Assembly (NCBI GenBank): GCA_030263375.1
Contig: SZOV01000020.1
Span: 1-38,972, forward strand
Length of the DNA: 38,972 bases
Direction: 5' to 3'
Source: Deltaproteobacteria bacterium PRO3
GTDB lineage: Bacteria; UBA10199; DSSB01
Shown here: in pieces, positions 1 through 9,098 of the stretch
How positions within the stretch are numbered: the stretch's first letter is position 1
How the letters are laid out: the number at the start of each line of letters is the position of its first letter
Translations under genes and position numbers: made by a program
The notes under the pieces: model-generated
What the model was told of the DNA's origin: nothing
Database searches by the model: none
The model's input: only the letters and a program-made list of their open reading frames with translations

Positions 1-605
1 GCTCTTGGAGCGGAAGGCGCCGAAGGAGTCGAGGCGCCGAAGCTGGAACCCGATCCGCTTGAGGCCGACGATCCGGAGCCGCCGCCGAAAGTCGGGCGGG
101 AGATCGCGCCGCCGCCGGAGCCTTGAAAGGCCGCCGTCGGCGCGGGCACCGGCGCGGCGGGCGCCGAGAAGGCCGGCGCGGGAAGTGCGGGCGCCGCAAC
201 CGGACCGCTGAAATCTTGTAGGGACCTTTCCGGACGACGCGGAGCGACCGGCGCCGGGGGAAAATTCGGCGAGGTGGTCTCGAAGGCCGCTTCGCGCGAG
301 GCGCCGACGACCGGGCTGTCCGATCCTGGTTTTTTTGCATCGAGAGGTTTGGTTGGGGTGGCGGGGGCCGAGGGCCTTTCGGGGGCCGCGGCGACCGAAG
401 GGGCCGTCCCGCGACTTCGCTCCGCAGGCGCCGCGGATGAAATAACGCTTCGCGTCGCAATCTGCCGGGATTGGGCGCTCAGGAAGGCCCAGGCCTTACG
501 GCCCTCCGGGGCGCTCTTCGACCCCGAACCGCAGGCGCCGAGCCCCAGGCCGACCAAGGCACAGGCTATTGATATTAATCGAGATTTTACCCAGAAGCCC
601 CGCAT
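1..605 (-). CDS. Putative lipoprotein, low-complexity (partial, C-terminus off left edge)
   Basis: The frame is open from an ATG at 605 to the window edge, about 201 codons, with no stop. The N-terminus is a classic lipoprotein signal: basic start (K7, R9), hydrophobic stretch, then lipobox L22-G23-A24-C25, so the mature protein would begin at Cys25 and be lipid-anchored. The rest is low complexity, rich in Ala, Pro, Ser and Gly, with no domain that I recognise; it looks like a flexible surface or periplasmic linker protein whose functional part may lie beyond the edge. The start is fixed by the signal peptide and by an in-frame TGA about 10 codons upstream. It lies 87 bp downstream of the LON-domain gene on the same strand; a GATAAT-like -10 (646-651) lies in that gap, without a convincing -35. 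Confidence 0.75.
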   Translation of the reverse strand, partial: MRGFWVKSRLISIACALVGLGLGACGSGSKSAPEGRKAWAFLSAQSRQIATRSVISSAAPAERSRGTAPSVAAAPERPSAPATPTKPLDAKKPGSDSPVVGASREAAFETTSPNFPPAPVAPRRPERSLQDFSGPVAAPALPAPAFSAPAAPVPAPTAAFQGSGGGAISRPTFGGGSGSSASSGSGSSFGASTPSAPSAPR

Positions 606-692
606 CGGAGAACCCCATCCGCCTTTCGGCCCTCAACCCACCTATATTATCAGCAAAAGGGCCCTAAAAATTGCGAGCTTATTGAATTTTCC

Positions 693-1349
693 TCAGATCA
701 TCCCGGGGCCGTGGGATTTGGATTTCAGCAGGCTCTCCTTGCCGATCCAGGCCTCGACGGCCTTGAGCCGCGCCTCCAGGGAGGGAAGCTCGAGCATCTC
801 CTGGCTGACCAGCGGATCCTCCACCAAGTGGGTGGCGAGGAGGTGGCAGAAAATCTCGGGGTCCTCCAGGCGATTGATCGCGGAGTGGTAGGCCTCGGGG
901 AGGTCGCGGTAGACGGGCAGCAGGGGGAGGAAATTCTCCCGCAGTCGCTGCATGACGGGGGCCAGCTTTTCCTTGGCCTGCCAGTCCTCGTCGGGCCACA
1001 GCGCGACGGCCGCCCGGCGGTAGAGGCGGTCGCCGGGGATCTCTTCCAGCAAGCGCACCCTTCCCAAGCCCTGCAACATGATCTGAAAGCGCCCGTCGTC
1101 CAAGCGCTCGGACTGGGTGATGGCGCCGAAGCCGAAGACCGGGAATATCTCAGGCCGCCCTTCGTAGTCCTTCTCGTAGCCGGGCTTGAGCAGGGGAATG
1201 CCGATCAGGCCGGGCCCTTGCAAGCAGTCCTCCACCAATTGCCGGTAACGCGGCTCGAAGACGTGCAGGGGCAGGACCATTTTGGGAAAAAATACCGTAC
1301 GCGGCAGCGGAAAGAGCGGCAGCGCCTTCAGCGCCTCCAGCATCTCCAT
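693..1349 (-). CDS. LON N-terminal (substrate-binding) domain protein
   Basis: 218 aa. The N-terminus (LPLFPLPRTVFFPKMVLPLHVFEPRYRQL..., residues 10-38) is the diagnostic start of the Lon protease substrate-recognition domain, followed by the usual LIGIPLL and FGAIT strands and a helical C-terminal half. There is no AAA+ or Ser/Lys protease domain, so this is the stand-alone family, whose role (substrate adaptor or unknown) is not settled. The start ATG at 1349 has a GAGG about 6 nt upstream; a second in-frame ATG follows two codons later. It is transcribed divergently from the C45-family gene, with about 100 bp between the starts, and may be cotranscribed with the lipoprotein downstream. Confidence 0.88.
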   Translation of the reverse strand: MEMLEALKALPLFPLPRTVFFPKMVLPLHVFEPRYRQLVEDCLQGPGLIGIPLLKPGYEKDYEGRPEIFPVFGFGAITQSERLDDGRFQIMLQGLGRVRLLEEIPGDRLYRRAAVALWPDEDWQAKEKLAPVMQRLRENFLPLLPVYRDLPEAYHSAINRLEDPEIFCHLLATHLVEDPLVSQEMLELPSLEARLKAVEAWIGKESLLKSKSHGPGMI

Positions 1350-1453
1350 ATGAACCTCACCTCGAAAAATCGCCCCCGCCCTCGGCGGAAAGCCGGCCGG
1401 CGCTCTCTCCGCAGACCCGGGAATCCTTGAAATCGGGCAATCTATCCTATTTA

Positions 1454-2551
1454 ATGGCGGCGGACAAGCGCCCCATGAGCTTCCCCCGCCCGCCCCTTTC
1501 CGTCCTCGAGCTGACCGGCACGGCGTCCGACGTCGCCTTCGCCCTGGGCCGCGCGCGCCGCCGGGCCGTGCCCGGCCGCATCGCGCACTGGGACCGGCAT
1601 CTGGCCGAGCGCTTCGCAGGGCGCCGGGCCTTGCAGAAGGACCTGGAACGCGCGCTGCTCCGCGAGGCCCGCCGCCAGGCGCCGCGCTACCTCGAGGAGA
1701 TTCACGCCATGGCCGAGGGCGCCGGGGTCGGCTTCGCGGCCCTGTTTCGCCTGAACCTCACCGAGCTAAGCGTCTTCTCGGAAAAGTGCACCGACCTGAT
1801 CCTCCCGATGCGCGTCCCGGGCGGACAACGCATCCTCCTCGCCCACAACGAAGACTGGGACCCGAGGCGCAACGACTGCTTCGTCCTCAAGGCGCGGCTT
1901 CCCGAAGTGGAGTACGCGGTCCTGGCCTACGACGGCTACCTGCCGGGGCTCTCGGCGGGGATGAATTCCTTCGGCCTGGCGCACTCGGTGAACTACCTGC
2001 GGCCCAAGGACTTCCGCGTCGGCCTGCCGCGGATCTTCCTAGCGCGACATCTCGTCACGGCGCGCGACATCCCGGATTGCCTGAGCTTCCTCAGCGGATC
2101 GCGGCGCGCCTTCGGCCAGGCGATCCATTTAGCGCAGGGTTCCCGCTATCTCGGGATCGAGCTGACCGCGAGGCATACGGCCCTCCGCCGCCCTCGCCTG
2201 CCCGCCTGCCACAGCAACCACTACCTCGCCGCGACCTTGCAGCGCTTCGTGCCGCGGGGTCTGCCCTCTTCCGTCGCGCGCCTGCGCCGCGCGCGACAAT
2301 TGCTACGGGAGGCCGTTCCACGCTTCGCCGCCGGGCCTCCGGCGCCGGAACAGGCCCGCGGTCTGGCGCGCCGCATCCTCTCCGACCGCCAAAGCCTCCC
2401 CTGGGCCCTATGGCGCGAGGCCGATCGCCCGGAGGAGAGCTCCGCCACCCTCGCGGCGGTCCTGGTCGGGACCAACCGCTGGGGCCTGGAGGTCCATCGC
2501 CGGCGGCCGGTGGAAAATAAGGCTATCCGCATCGAAATCGATCGCCCATAA
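1454..2551 (+). CDS. C45-family autoproteolytic acyltransferase/hydrolase
   Basis: 365 aa from the ATG at 1454. It resembles acyl-CoA:6-aminopenicillanic acid acyltransferase-like Ntn hydrolases (peptidase family C45). The expected nucleophile is the Cys of EKCTDL (residue 112), preceded by a helical propeptide and followed by an AHNEDWDP strand whose Asn/Asp correspond to the family's substrate-site residues; GLSAGMNSFGLAHSVN is the second typical strand. Family members cleave themselves before the Cys and then transfer or hydrolyse acyl groups on small amides; the substrate here is unknown. The start is uncertain: TTG 1427 and ATG 1475 are also in frame, and no site has a strong Shine-Dalgarno. 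The SDR gene starts 9 bp after its stop, so the two are probably cotranscribed. Confidence 0.8.
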   Translation: MAADKRPMSFPRPPLSVLELTGTASDVAFALGRARRRAVPGRIAHWDRHLAERFAGRRALQKDLERALLREARRQAPRYLEEIHAMAEGAGVGFAALFRLNLTELSVFSEKCTDLILPMRVPGGQRILLAHNEDWDPRRNDCFVLKARLPEVEYAVLAYDGYLPGLSAGMNSFGLAHSVNYLRPKDFRVGLPRIFLARHLVTARDIPDCLSFLSGSRRAFGQAIHLAQGSRYLGIELTARHTALRRPRLPACHSNHYLAATLQRFVPRGLPSSVARLRRARQLLREAVPRFAAGPPAPEQARGLARRILSDRQSLPWALWREADRPEESSATLAAVLVGTNRWGLEVHRRRPVENKAIRIEIDRP

Positions 2552-2560
2552 TCCGGGGCC

Positions 2561-3661
2561 ATGAGCGCCCCCTCGCCCCCGCCACGGCCGAGGCACTGCC
2601 TCGTCACCGGCGCCGCCGGATTCATGGGCTCCTACATGGTCGAGACCCTGGTCCGCGCCGGGCACCGGGTGCGCGCGACCGATATTATCCCCGCCTCCGG
2701 AGAAGACGAGCCCAAGGCCGGGCGCTACCCCGGCCTGCTGCGGCGACTGGGCGCCGACTACCGGAGCGCCGACTTATGCGCCGCCGACAGCTGGAAACCG
2801 CTTTTGGAAGATGTCGATTGGGTCTTTCACATCGCCGGGCTCTTCGATTACAGCGCCCCGCGCGAGGCCCTGTTTCGCGTCAACGTCGCGGCGACGCGCG
2901 GCCTGCTGGAGACCCTAAGCGCGAAGGGCGGCATCGAGCGGCTGATCCTTTGGGGCGCGGGCGGGATCTACGGCCGCCCCAAGCCCGACGAGCTCCCGCT
3001 GCGGGAAGACTCCCCCAAGCGCCCGCCCAACGCCTACCTGCAATCGAAGTGGGAGCAAGAGCTCCTGGCGCAACGCTACTTTGAAGAGAAAAAAATCCCC
3101 TACACCTGCCTGCGCCCCACCGGCGTCTACGGGCCGCGCGCGGTCTACGGCATGGGACGCATGCTGGCGCAGATGGCCGCGATGAAGAGGATCCGCATCC
3201 CCAAAAATTTCCTCGGCCGCATGCCGCTGGTCCACGCGGCGGACGTCTGCCGCGCCGCCCTCTTCCTCGCCGAGCGCGCCGAGGCCGCCGGCGAGGCCTA
3301 TCACCTCGCGGACGACCGGCCCTACCGCAACGTGGAATTTTTCCGAATGCTGGCCGAGCTGCTGGGCAAGCCCTTCGCGACACTGCCCCCGGTCCCGCCC
3401 GGCCTGCTGCGCGGCCTCGCCCTGGCGGCCGCGACGTTGGAGAACTTTTACGCCAAGCGCCTCGCGCACCGCCGCCCCAACTTGGAGAAGGACACGATCT
3501 TCATGCTGGGCGCGGATTTTTGGTACTCGAACGAGAAGCTGAAGGGCACGGGATTTCGCTTCCAGTACCCCGACAGCCGGGAGGGCCTGCGCGAAACCTT
3601 GCAATGGATGAGGGAAAAGGGCTTAATCCCAACATCTTCCTTAGCGGAAGGAGGTGGTTAA
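2561..3661 (+). CDS. NAD-dependent epimerase/dehydratase family SDR
   Basis: 366 aa extended short-chain dehydrogenase. The nucleotide-binding motif TGAAGFMG is at residues 16-23 and the catalytic pair at Y159-x-x-x-K163; VHAADVCRAALF is the typical family segment. The position that normally carries the catalytic Ser/Thr (before the IYG motif) reads WGAGGIYG, with no Ser, so activity on a sugar-type substrate is uncertain. The C-terminal region with YPDSREGLRETLQWM resembles sterol/flavonoid-reductase-like SDRs more than UDP-sugar epimerases. The next gene begins inside its last codons (8-bp overlap), which supports translational coupling with the membrane protein. Confidence 0.85.
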   Translation: MSAPSPPPRPRHCLVTGAAGFMGSYMVETLVRAGHRVRATDIIPASGEDEPKAGRYPGLLRRLGADYRSADLCAADSWKPLLEDVDWVFHIAGLFDYSAPREALFRVNVAATRGLLETLSAKGGIERLILWGAGGIYGRPKPDELPLREDSPKRPPNAYLQSKWEQELLAQRYFEEKKIPYTCLRPTGVYGPRAVYGMGRMLAQMAAMKRIRIPKNFLGRMPLVHAADVCRAALFLAERAEAAGEAYHLADDRPYRNVEFFRMLAELLGKPFATLPPVPPGLLRGLALAAATLENFYAKRLAHRRPNLEKDTIFMLGADFWYSNEKLKGTGFRFQYPDSREGLRETLQWMREKGLIPTSSLAEGGG

Positions 3662-4187
3662 GACATTTATCATCGATGAACCGGTTCTGTTGAGCATCGG
3701 CTTTTTAAGCGCCCTCTTCCTCCCCAAGGGCTGGAGTGGGAGTGTGTTCAAGACCCGCGCCTTTTGGGCGGGTTCCTATCTCGCCTTGGGCTTCATCGCC
3801 CTCGCCGCCTACGGCTACTTCCTCGCGCCGGATTGGATGTTCATGTACTTGATCCCGGCGAAGAATGTCCCGCCTTGGTTGGTGGGCTATGCCCTCGTGC
3901 TCTATTACTTCCTCTTTTTGGCCGGCTTCCTCGCCGCGCCCCACCTCGGCGCCCTGCACCCGAAGCTGCCTTGGCTTGCCTTGCTCTTCGGCATTATCGC
4001 CTCGGTCGCGGTGGTCCTGCCGCTGTTGCCGGCCTACCAGGTAGTCGCGAGCTTCGAGGAATTTCACCGCGGCGCGGGCGTCCCCCTCTCGGAGTCGGAG
4101 GTCTCGCGCAAGACCTTGCTCCCCAGCATCCTCCTCTTTGTATCCGGATTCGCTCTCCTGCTTTGGGCGCGGCGCCAGAAGGTCTAG
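3654..4187 (+). CDS. Integral membrane protein of unknown function
   Basis: 177 aa from GTG 3654, chosen because a GGAAGGAGG sequence lies directly upstream, inside the end of the SDR gene. There are about four to five hydrophobic helices (roughly residues 10-24, 38-60, 76-97, 106-127 and 154-172), separated by short loops. One loop after the fourth helix is hydrophilic (SFEEFHRGAGVPLSESEVSRK). I recognise no family. Its overlap with the SDR gene suggests a membrane partner for the upstream C45/SDR pair. Its stop shares the palindrome CTAG (4184-4187) with the stop of the convergent methyltransferase gene. Confidence 0.7.
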   Translation: MVKTFIIDEPVLLSIGFLSALFLPKGWSGSVFKTRAFWAGSYLALGFIALAAYGYFLAPDWMFMYLIPAKNVPPWLVGYALVLYYFLFLAGFLAAPHLGALHPKLPWLALLFGIIASVAVVLPLLPAYQVVASFEEFHRGAGVPLSESEVSRKTLLPSILLFVSGFALLLWARRQKV

Positions 4188-4861
4188 GGGCGGCGCCCAC
4201 CGAAGACCGCGAAGAGTTTGTCTTTGAAGTGACAGTCGACTTGGGAAAAGCCCGCCTCGCGCAGCCAGGCCAGTTGCTCCTCGACCGTCGCGAGGATGTC
4301 GATCGCGGTGCGCTCGAGGGCCTGCGCGACCTCCGCCTCGGTCAAGCCCGCGTCGCGCATGCCTTGGATCCACAGCTCCCAGTAGCGCGCCTGCACCTGC
4401 GGGTCGGCGGCGCGGACGAACTCGGCATTGAGAAAGCATCCGGAAGGGGCCAAATTCGCGAAGACCTTGCGGTAGAGCTCGCGTTTCGCCGCGTCGCTCA
4501 AGTGATGGATGGAGAGCGAGGAAACGATCAGGTCGTAGGGCCCCTCCCAATCGGCGGCGGCGTAGTCGGCGACAAGATAGCGCATCCCCTCCGCCTCCGC
4601 GAAGCGCTGCCGGGCCTTGTCGAGCATCTCGGCGGTGAAGTCGATCAGGGTATAGCGCGCCTTGGGAAAGCGGTCGCGAAGGAACTGCGTCAGCAGTCCC
4701 GTCCCCGCGCCCAAATCGAGGACGCGGAATTCGCCCTCCGGCGGAAAAGGCGCCATCGCGACGACGCTTGCGTAGAAACCGTCGAAGCAGGGAATGAGCT
4801 TGCGCCGGTTGCGATCGTAGCGCTCGGCGATCTCGCGAAAGGTCTTTTGGACTTCCTCCAC
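4184..4861 (-). CDS. Class I SAM-dependent methyltransferase
   Basis: 225 aa. Rossmann-fold motif I is VLDLGAGTGLL (about residues 44-54), followed by the acidic ribose-binding strand (TLIDFTAEML), then motif II-like YDLIVSSLSIHHL. The HHL segment and the long helical C-terminal region resemble the UbiE/Tam/CmoA-like group. The acceptor cannot be told from sequence. It starts 3 bp after the methylglyoxal synthase stop, so the two form one transcript. It converges on the membrane-protein gene with a 4-bp overlap of the stop codons. Confidence 0.85.
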   Translation of the reverse strand: MEEVQKTFREIAERYDRNRRKLIPCFDGFYASVVAMAPFPPEGEFRVLDLGAGTGLLTQFLRDRFPKARYTLIDFTAEMLDKARQRFAEAEGMRYLVADYAAADWEGPYDLIVSSLSIHHLSDAAKRELYRKVFANLAPSGCFLNAEFVRAADPQVQARYWELWIQGMRDAGLTEAEVAQALERTAIDILATVEEQLAWLREAGFSQVDCHFKDKLFAVFGGRRP

Positions 4862-4864
4862 GGG

Positions 4865-5239
4865 TTAAATTCCCCCGATGAGGATTTTAGCCGTGGCGAG
4901 GTTGGTGGCCAAGGGGACGTTGTGCACGTCGGCCAGGCGCAGCAGCATGAAGATGTCGGGCTCGTGGGGGTGGATGCCCAAGGGGTCGCGCAGGAAGATC
5001 ACGCCGTCCAGGCCGCCCTCGACCATCATCGCGGCGATCTGGGCGTCGCCGCCCTTGGGGCCGCTCTCCATCTTTTCGACCTTGAGGCCGGCCTGCTCGA
5101 GGTAGCGCCCCGTCGTGCCGGTGGCGACGATCTGGAATTTTTGGATCTGCCTCAGGTTGTCCTTGACGAAGCCGACCATCTCGGCCTTTTTCCCGTCGTG
5201 GGCGATCAGGGCCAGGCGCTGCTTTTTCGCTTTCTTCAT
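4865..5239 (-). CDS. mgsA: Methylglyoxal synthase
   Basis: 124 aa. It converts dihydroxyacetone phosphate to methylglyoxal and phosphate, the bypass that relieves sugar-phosphate accumulation. Family signatures are all present: LALIAHDGKK at the N-terminus, ATGTTGRYL, SGPKGGDAQI with the catalytic Asp, FLRDPLGIHPHEPD with the second Asp and phosphate-site His, and PLATNLATAKIL at the end. It lacks the roughly 15-30 residue C-terminal tail of the E. coli and Bacillus enzymes but keeps the whole core. It is divergent from ndh with only 29 bp between the start codons. Confidence 0.93.
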   Translation of the reverse strand: MKKAKKQRLALIAHDGKKAEMVGFVKDNLRQIQKFQIVATGTTGRYLEQAGLKVEKMESGPKGGDAQIAAMMVEGGLDGVIFLRDPLGIHPHEPDIFMLLRLADVHNVPLATNLATAKILIGGI

Positions 5240-5268
5240 GGCCCGTTTCCCTACAATATTGTCGGGAT
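5240..5268. promoter_or_regulatory. Very short mgsA/ndh divergent intergenic region
   Basis: Only 29 bp separate the two divergent start codons. The gap holds CAATATTG (5254-5261), a perfect 8-bp palindrome inside a TACAAT (5252-5257) that could serve as a -10 toward ndh. Any -35 elements would have to sit inside the 5' coding ends of the two genes. Promoter assignment is tentative. Confidence 0.3.
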
Positions 5269-6600
5269 ATGCACCAACAGGAAAAAAATACCCGGCCGAA
5301 GGCCCTCATCCTCGGGGGCGGCTTCGGCGGCCTCTACGCCGCCCAGGCCTTGAGGGGCGCCCCCGTCGACGTAACGCTGGTCGACCGCCGCAACTTTCAC
5401 CTCTTCCAGCCCCTGCTCTACCAGGTCGCCACGGGAGGCTTGTCACCCGGAGACATCGCCTCGCCCCTGCGCGCCATCCTCAAGCGCAGCCGAAACACCC
5501 AGGTGCTCAGCGCCGAGATCGAGGACGTCGACCCCAAGGCCCAAAAGGTTTATTTGAGCGACGGCGAGCTGGACTACGACTACCTGGTCGTCGCGACCGG
5601 CGCCAGCCACCCCTACTTCGGCCACCCCGAGTGGGAGTCGCTGGCGCCCCCGCTCAAGACCGTCGAGGACGCCCTCGAGATCCGGCGCCGCATCTTCCTG
5701 GCCTTCGAGACCGCCGAGCGCGAGAGCGACCCGCGGCGGCGCCGCGCCTGGCTCAACTTCGTCGTGGTCGGCGGCGGGCCGACCGGCGTCGAGCTGGCGG
5801 GCGCCCTGGCCGAGCTGGCTTTCGGCACGCTCAAGGGCGAGTTCAAGCGCATCGACACCCGCGACGTGAAGATCTACCTCCTGGAAGGCACCGACCGCGT
5901 CCTGCCGCCCTACCCGCCCAAACTCTCCGCCAAGGCGGCCGCCAAGCTGCACAAGCTCGGCGTCGAGGTGCGCACCGAGAGCTTCCTCACCCACATCGAG
6001 GCGGGCTCGGTCACGGTGAAGCGCGGCGACCGCTCCGAGAAGATCCCGACCCACACCGTCCTCTGGGCGGCGGGCGTAGCCGCCTCGCCGCTCGGCAAAA
6101 AAATCGCCGCGCGCAGCGGCGTCAAGCCCGACCGCGCCGGACGCCTGCCGGTGGAGCCCGACCTGAGCCTCCCCGGCTATCCCAACCTCTTCGTCATCGG
6201 CGACCTGGCCCTCTTCACGCACCAGGGCGGGAGCCCCCTGCCCGGCGTCGCCCCCGTCGCGATGCAGCAGGGGCGCTACGTCGCCAAGGTCCTGGAAGAC
6301 CGGATCCGCCTCAAGGACTCGCCGCCCTTCCATTACTTCAACAAGGGCAACCTCGCGGTCATCGGCCGCAACGCGGCGGTGGCCGACATCGGCTTCCTCA
6401 AGATCAACGGCTTCTTCGCCTGGCTGATCTGGGCCTTCGTCCACATCCGCTATCTGATCGAATTCGACAACAAGGTCCTGGTCCTGATGCAGTGGGCCTG
6501 GAATTACTTCACCCGCAACCGCGGCGCCCGCCTGATCACCGGCGAGCACTTGCTGCCGCTGCTCGAGGCCGCGCCCCAAGCCAAGAAGAAAACAAGGTAA
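5269..6600 (+). CDS. ndh: Type II NADH:quinone oxidoreductase (NDH-2)
   Basis: 443 aa flavoprotein that passes electrons from NADH to membrane quinone without pumping protons. The N-terminal FAD-binding motif ILGGGFGGLYAA is followed by the family segment NFHLFQPLLYQVATGGLSP; a second Rossmann motif for NADH is VVVGGGPTGVELAGAL; FVIGDLA is the usual FAD-contact strand. The C-terminal amphipathic region with LMQWAWNYFTRNRGARLITG is the typical membrane anchor and quinone-site end of NDH-2. Length is normal. The GDT1-like gene begins 3 bp after its stop. Confidence 0.92.
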   Translation: MHQQEKNTRPKALILGGGFGGLYAAQALRGAPVDVTLVDRRNFHLFQPLLYQVATGGLSPGDIASPLRAILKRSRNTQVLSAEIEDVDPKAQKVYLSDGELDYDYLVVATGASHPYFGHPEWESLAPPLKTVEDALEIRRRIFLAFETAERESDPRRRRAWLNFVVVGGGPTGVELAGALAELAFGTLKGEFKRIDTRDVKIYLLEGTDRVLPPYPPKLSAKAAAKLHKLGVEVRTESFLTHIEAGSVTVKRGDRSEKIPTHTVLWAAGVAASPLGKKIAARSGVKPDRAGRLPVEPDLSLPGYPNLFVIGDLALFTHQGGSPLPGVAPVAMQQGRYVAKVLEDRIRLKDSPPFHYFNKGNLAVIGRNAAVADIGFLKINGFFAWLIWAFVHIRYLIEFDNKVLVLMQWAWNYFTRNRGARLITGEHLLPLLEAAPQAKKKTR

Positions 6601-6603
6601 GCC

Positions 6604-6870
6604 ATGAAAGCCATGCTCCCCGTCTTCCTCAGCGTCTTCCTGGCCGAGCTGGGCGACAAGACCCAGCTCGCCACCCTGCTCTTCGCCACCGAGCGCCAGC
6701 TGGCGCGCTGGCAGGTCTTCGCTGCGGCCTCCGCCGCCTTGGTTCTGTCGACCTTGATAGCCGTTCTCATCGGAGAACAATTGACCGCCCTGATCTCGCC
6801 CAAGGCCCTCAAGATCGTCGCCGGCCTCGGCTTCGTGGCCATCGGCGTCTGGACGCTGTGGAAGGGCTGA
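6604..6870 (+). CDS. GDT1/UPF0016 (TMEM165-like) cation transporter, half-size
   Basis: 88 aa with three hydrophobic helices and the signature E-L-G-D-K-T at residues 15-20, the cation-binding motif of the UPF0016 family. Full-length members carry two copies of this unit; half-size bacterial proteins are thought to work as dimers and are linked to Mn2+ export. No second half-gene is adjacent, so a homodimer is the simplest reading. It is almost certainly cotranscribed with ndh (3-bp gap). Confidence 0.87.
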   Translation: MKAMLPVFLSVFLAELGDKTQLATLLFATERQLARWQVFAAASAALVLSTLIAVLIGEQLTALISPKALKIVAGLGFVAIGVWTLWKG

Positions 6871-6914
6871 TTTTTTGTTGCCAAGGCGGGGGCGTCTGAG
6901 TAAATCCCCGCACC

Positions 6915-8351
<1,437 letters not shown>

Positions 8352-8370
8352 AATCGGGCCGGCGGGTCTA

Positions 8371-9093
8371 CTACCGAGCGATTTTATAGCGTCTCGCCGC
8401 TTCGCGCGGCTCCTTGAGTTCGTCGCCTTCCGGAAATTCCTCGGTCAATCGATAGATCGTTTTGGGACTCAGCCGCTTTGCAGCGACCTCCAGCAAGGCC
8501 CCCTGAACCGCCTCAAAACCGCGGCTCTCCAGGCTCAAGCAGCTCCCCTCCCCCTCAGGGCTGAAATGCAGCGTTAAATAGTTCTCCCCCTCGCAGGCGT
8601 TGCAGGAATAGCCGGCGGGATCGAAGTCATGTTCTTGAAAGATCTCGGCGTCGCGCGGCAGCAATGCGCGGAGCTCCGCCGGAAAATCGCGCCGCGCAAA
8701 GCCCACCAAGACCGACTTCCGACACCCTCCCCACGAGGCCAGCGCTGAGACCTCTCCCTCGCTTTCGCGCCTCAAGGAGAGCTCGGTCGTCCATTCCGGC
8801 GTCTCGTATAACGAAGCGACGACCGCATCGTCGCCAAACTGCTCCTTTAGCCAAGGGACCAAGGCCTTCAAATCGCCGCTCCCGCAGGTGCTCAGCATCA
8901 GGCGATCTCGCCAAACGAGGAGGCTGGATTCGGCCAGCAAAAAGGCGCGGACGGCAGGCGCGCGGTCCTGCCGCAGGATGCGCACGCGCGCGACCGAGGT
9001 CAGCTCTCGCCAAAAGGCCTCGGGCTGATCCAGGAGGCTCAAGCCGGGGCGCAGGACCAAGGCGAGCTTCTTTTCCAGGTAAAGTGGCTTCAT
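8371..9093 (-). CDS. S-adenosylmethionine decarboxylase, eukaryotic AMD1-like
   Basis: 240 aa. It would produce decarboxylated SAM, the aminopropyl donor. It matches the eukaryotic (AMD1) class and not bacterial SpeD: FLLAESSLLVWRDRLMLSTC aligns with the human segment around the pyruvoyl serine. By alignment from memory, processing would be at E55|S56, C70 corresponds to the human catalytic Cys82, S163 (in PAGYS) to Ser229 and H176 (in LHFSPE) to His243, all conserved with near-identical spacing. The protein is about 90 residues shorter than human AMD1, mainly through loss in the middle. Start ATG 9093 is 5 bp after the preceding stop; the frame is open further upstream but there overlaps the membrane-protein gene. 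Last gene of the operon. Confidence 0.88.
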   Translation of the reverse strand: MKPLYLEKKLALVLRPGLSLLDQPEAFWRELTSVARVRILRQDRAPAVRAFLLAESSLLVWRDRLMLSTCGSGDLKALVPWLKEQFGDDAVVASLYETPEWTTELSLRRESEGEVSALASWGGCRKSVLVGFARRDFPAELRALLPRDAEIFQEHDFDPAGYSCNACEGENYLTLHFSPEGEGSCLSLESRGFEAVQGALLEVAAKRLSPKTIYRLTEEFPEGDELKEPREAARRYKIAR

Positions 9094-9098
9094 ATAGT

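Noticed and set aside
4184-4187. Stop codons of two convergent genes sharing CTAG
   Set aside because: Real, but a 4-bp tail-to-tail overlap is common in compact genomes and needs no special explanation.
3764-6899. Long open frames on the plus strand (3764-5353 and 5115-6899)
   Set aside because: They are antisense or alternate-frame readings of the methyltransferase, mgsA and ndh genes; the translations are Arg/Gly/Pro-rich without domains. High GC produces such frames.
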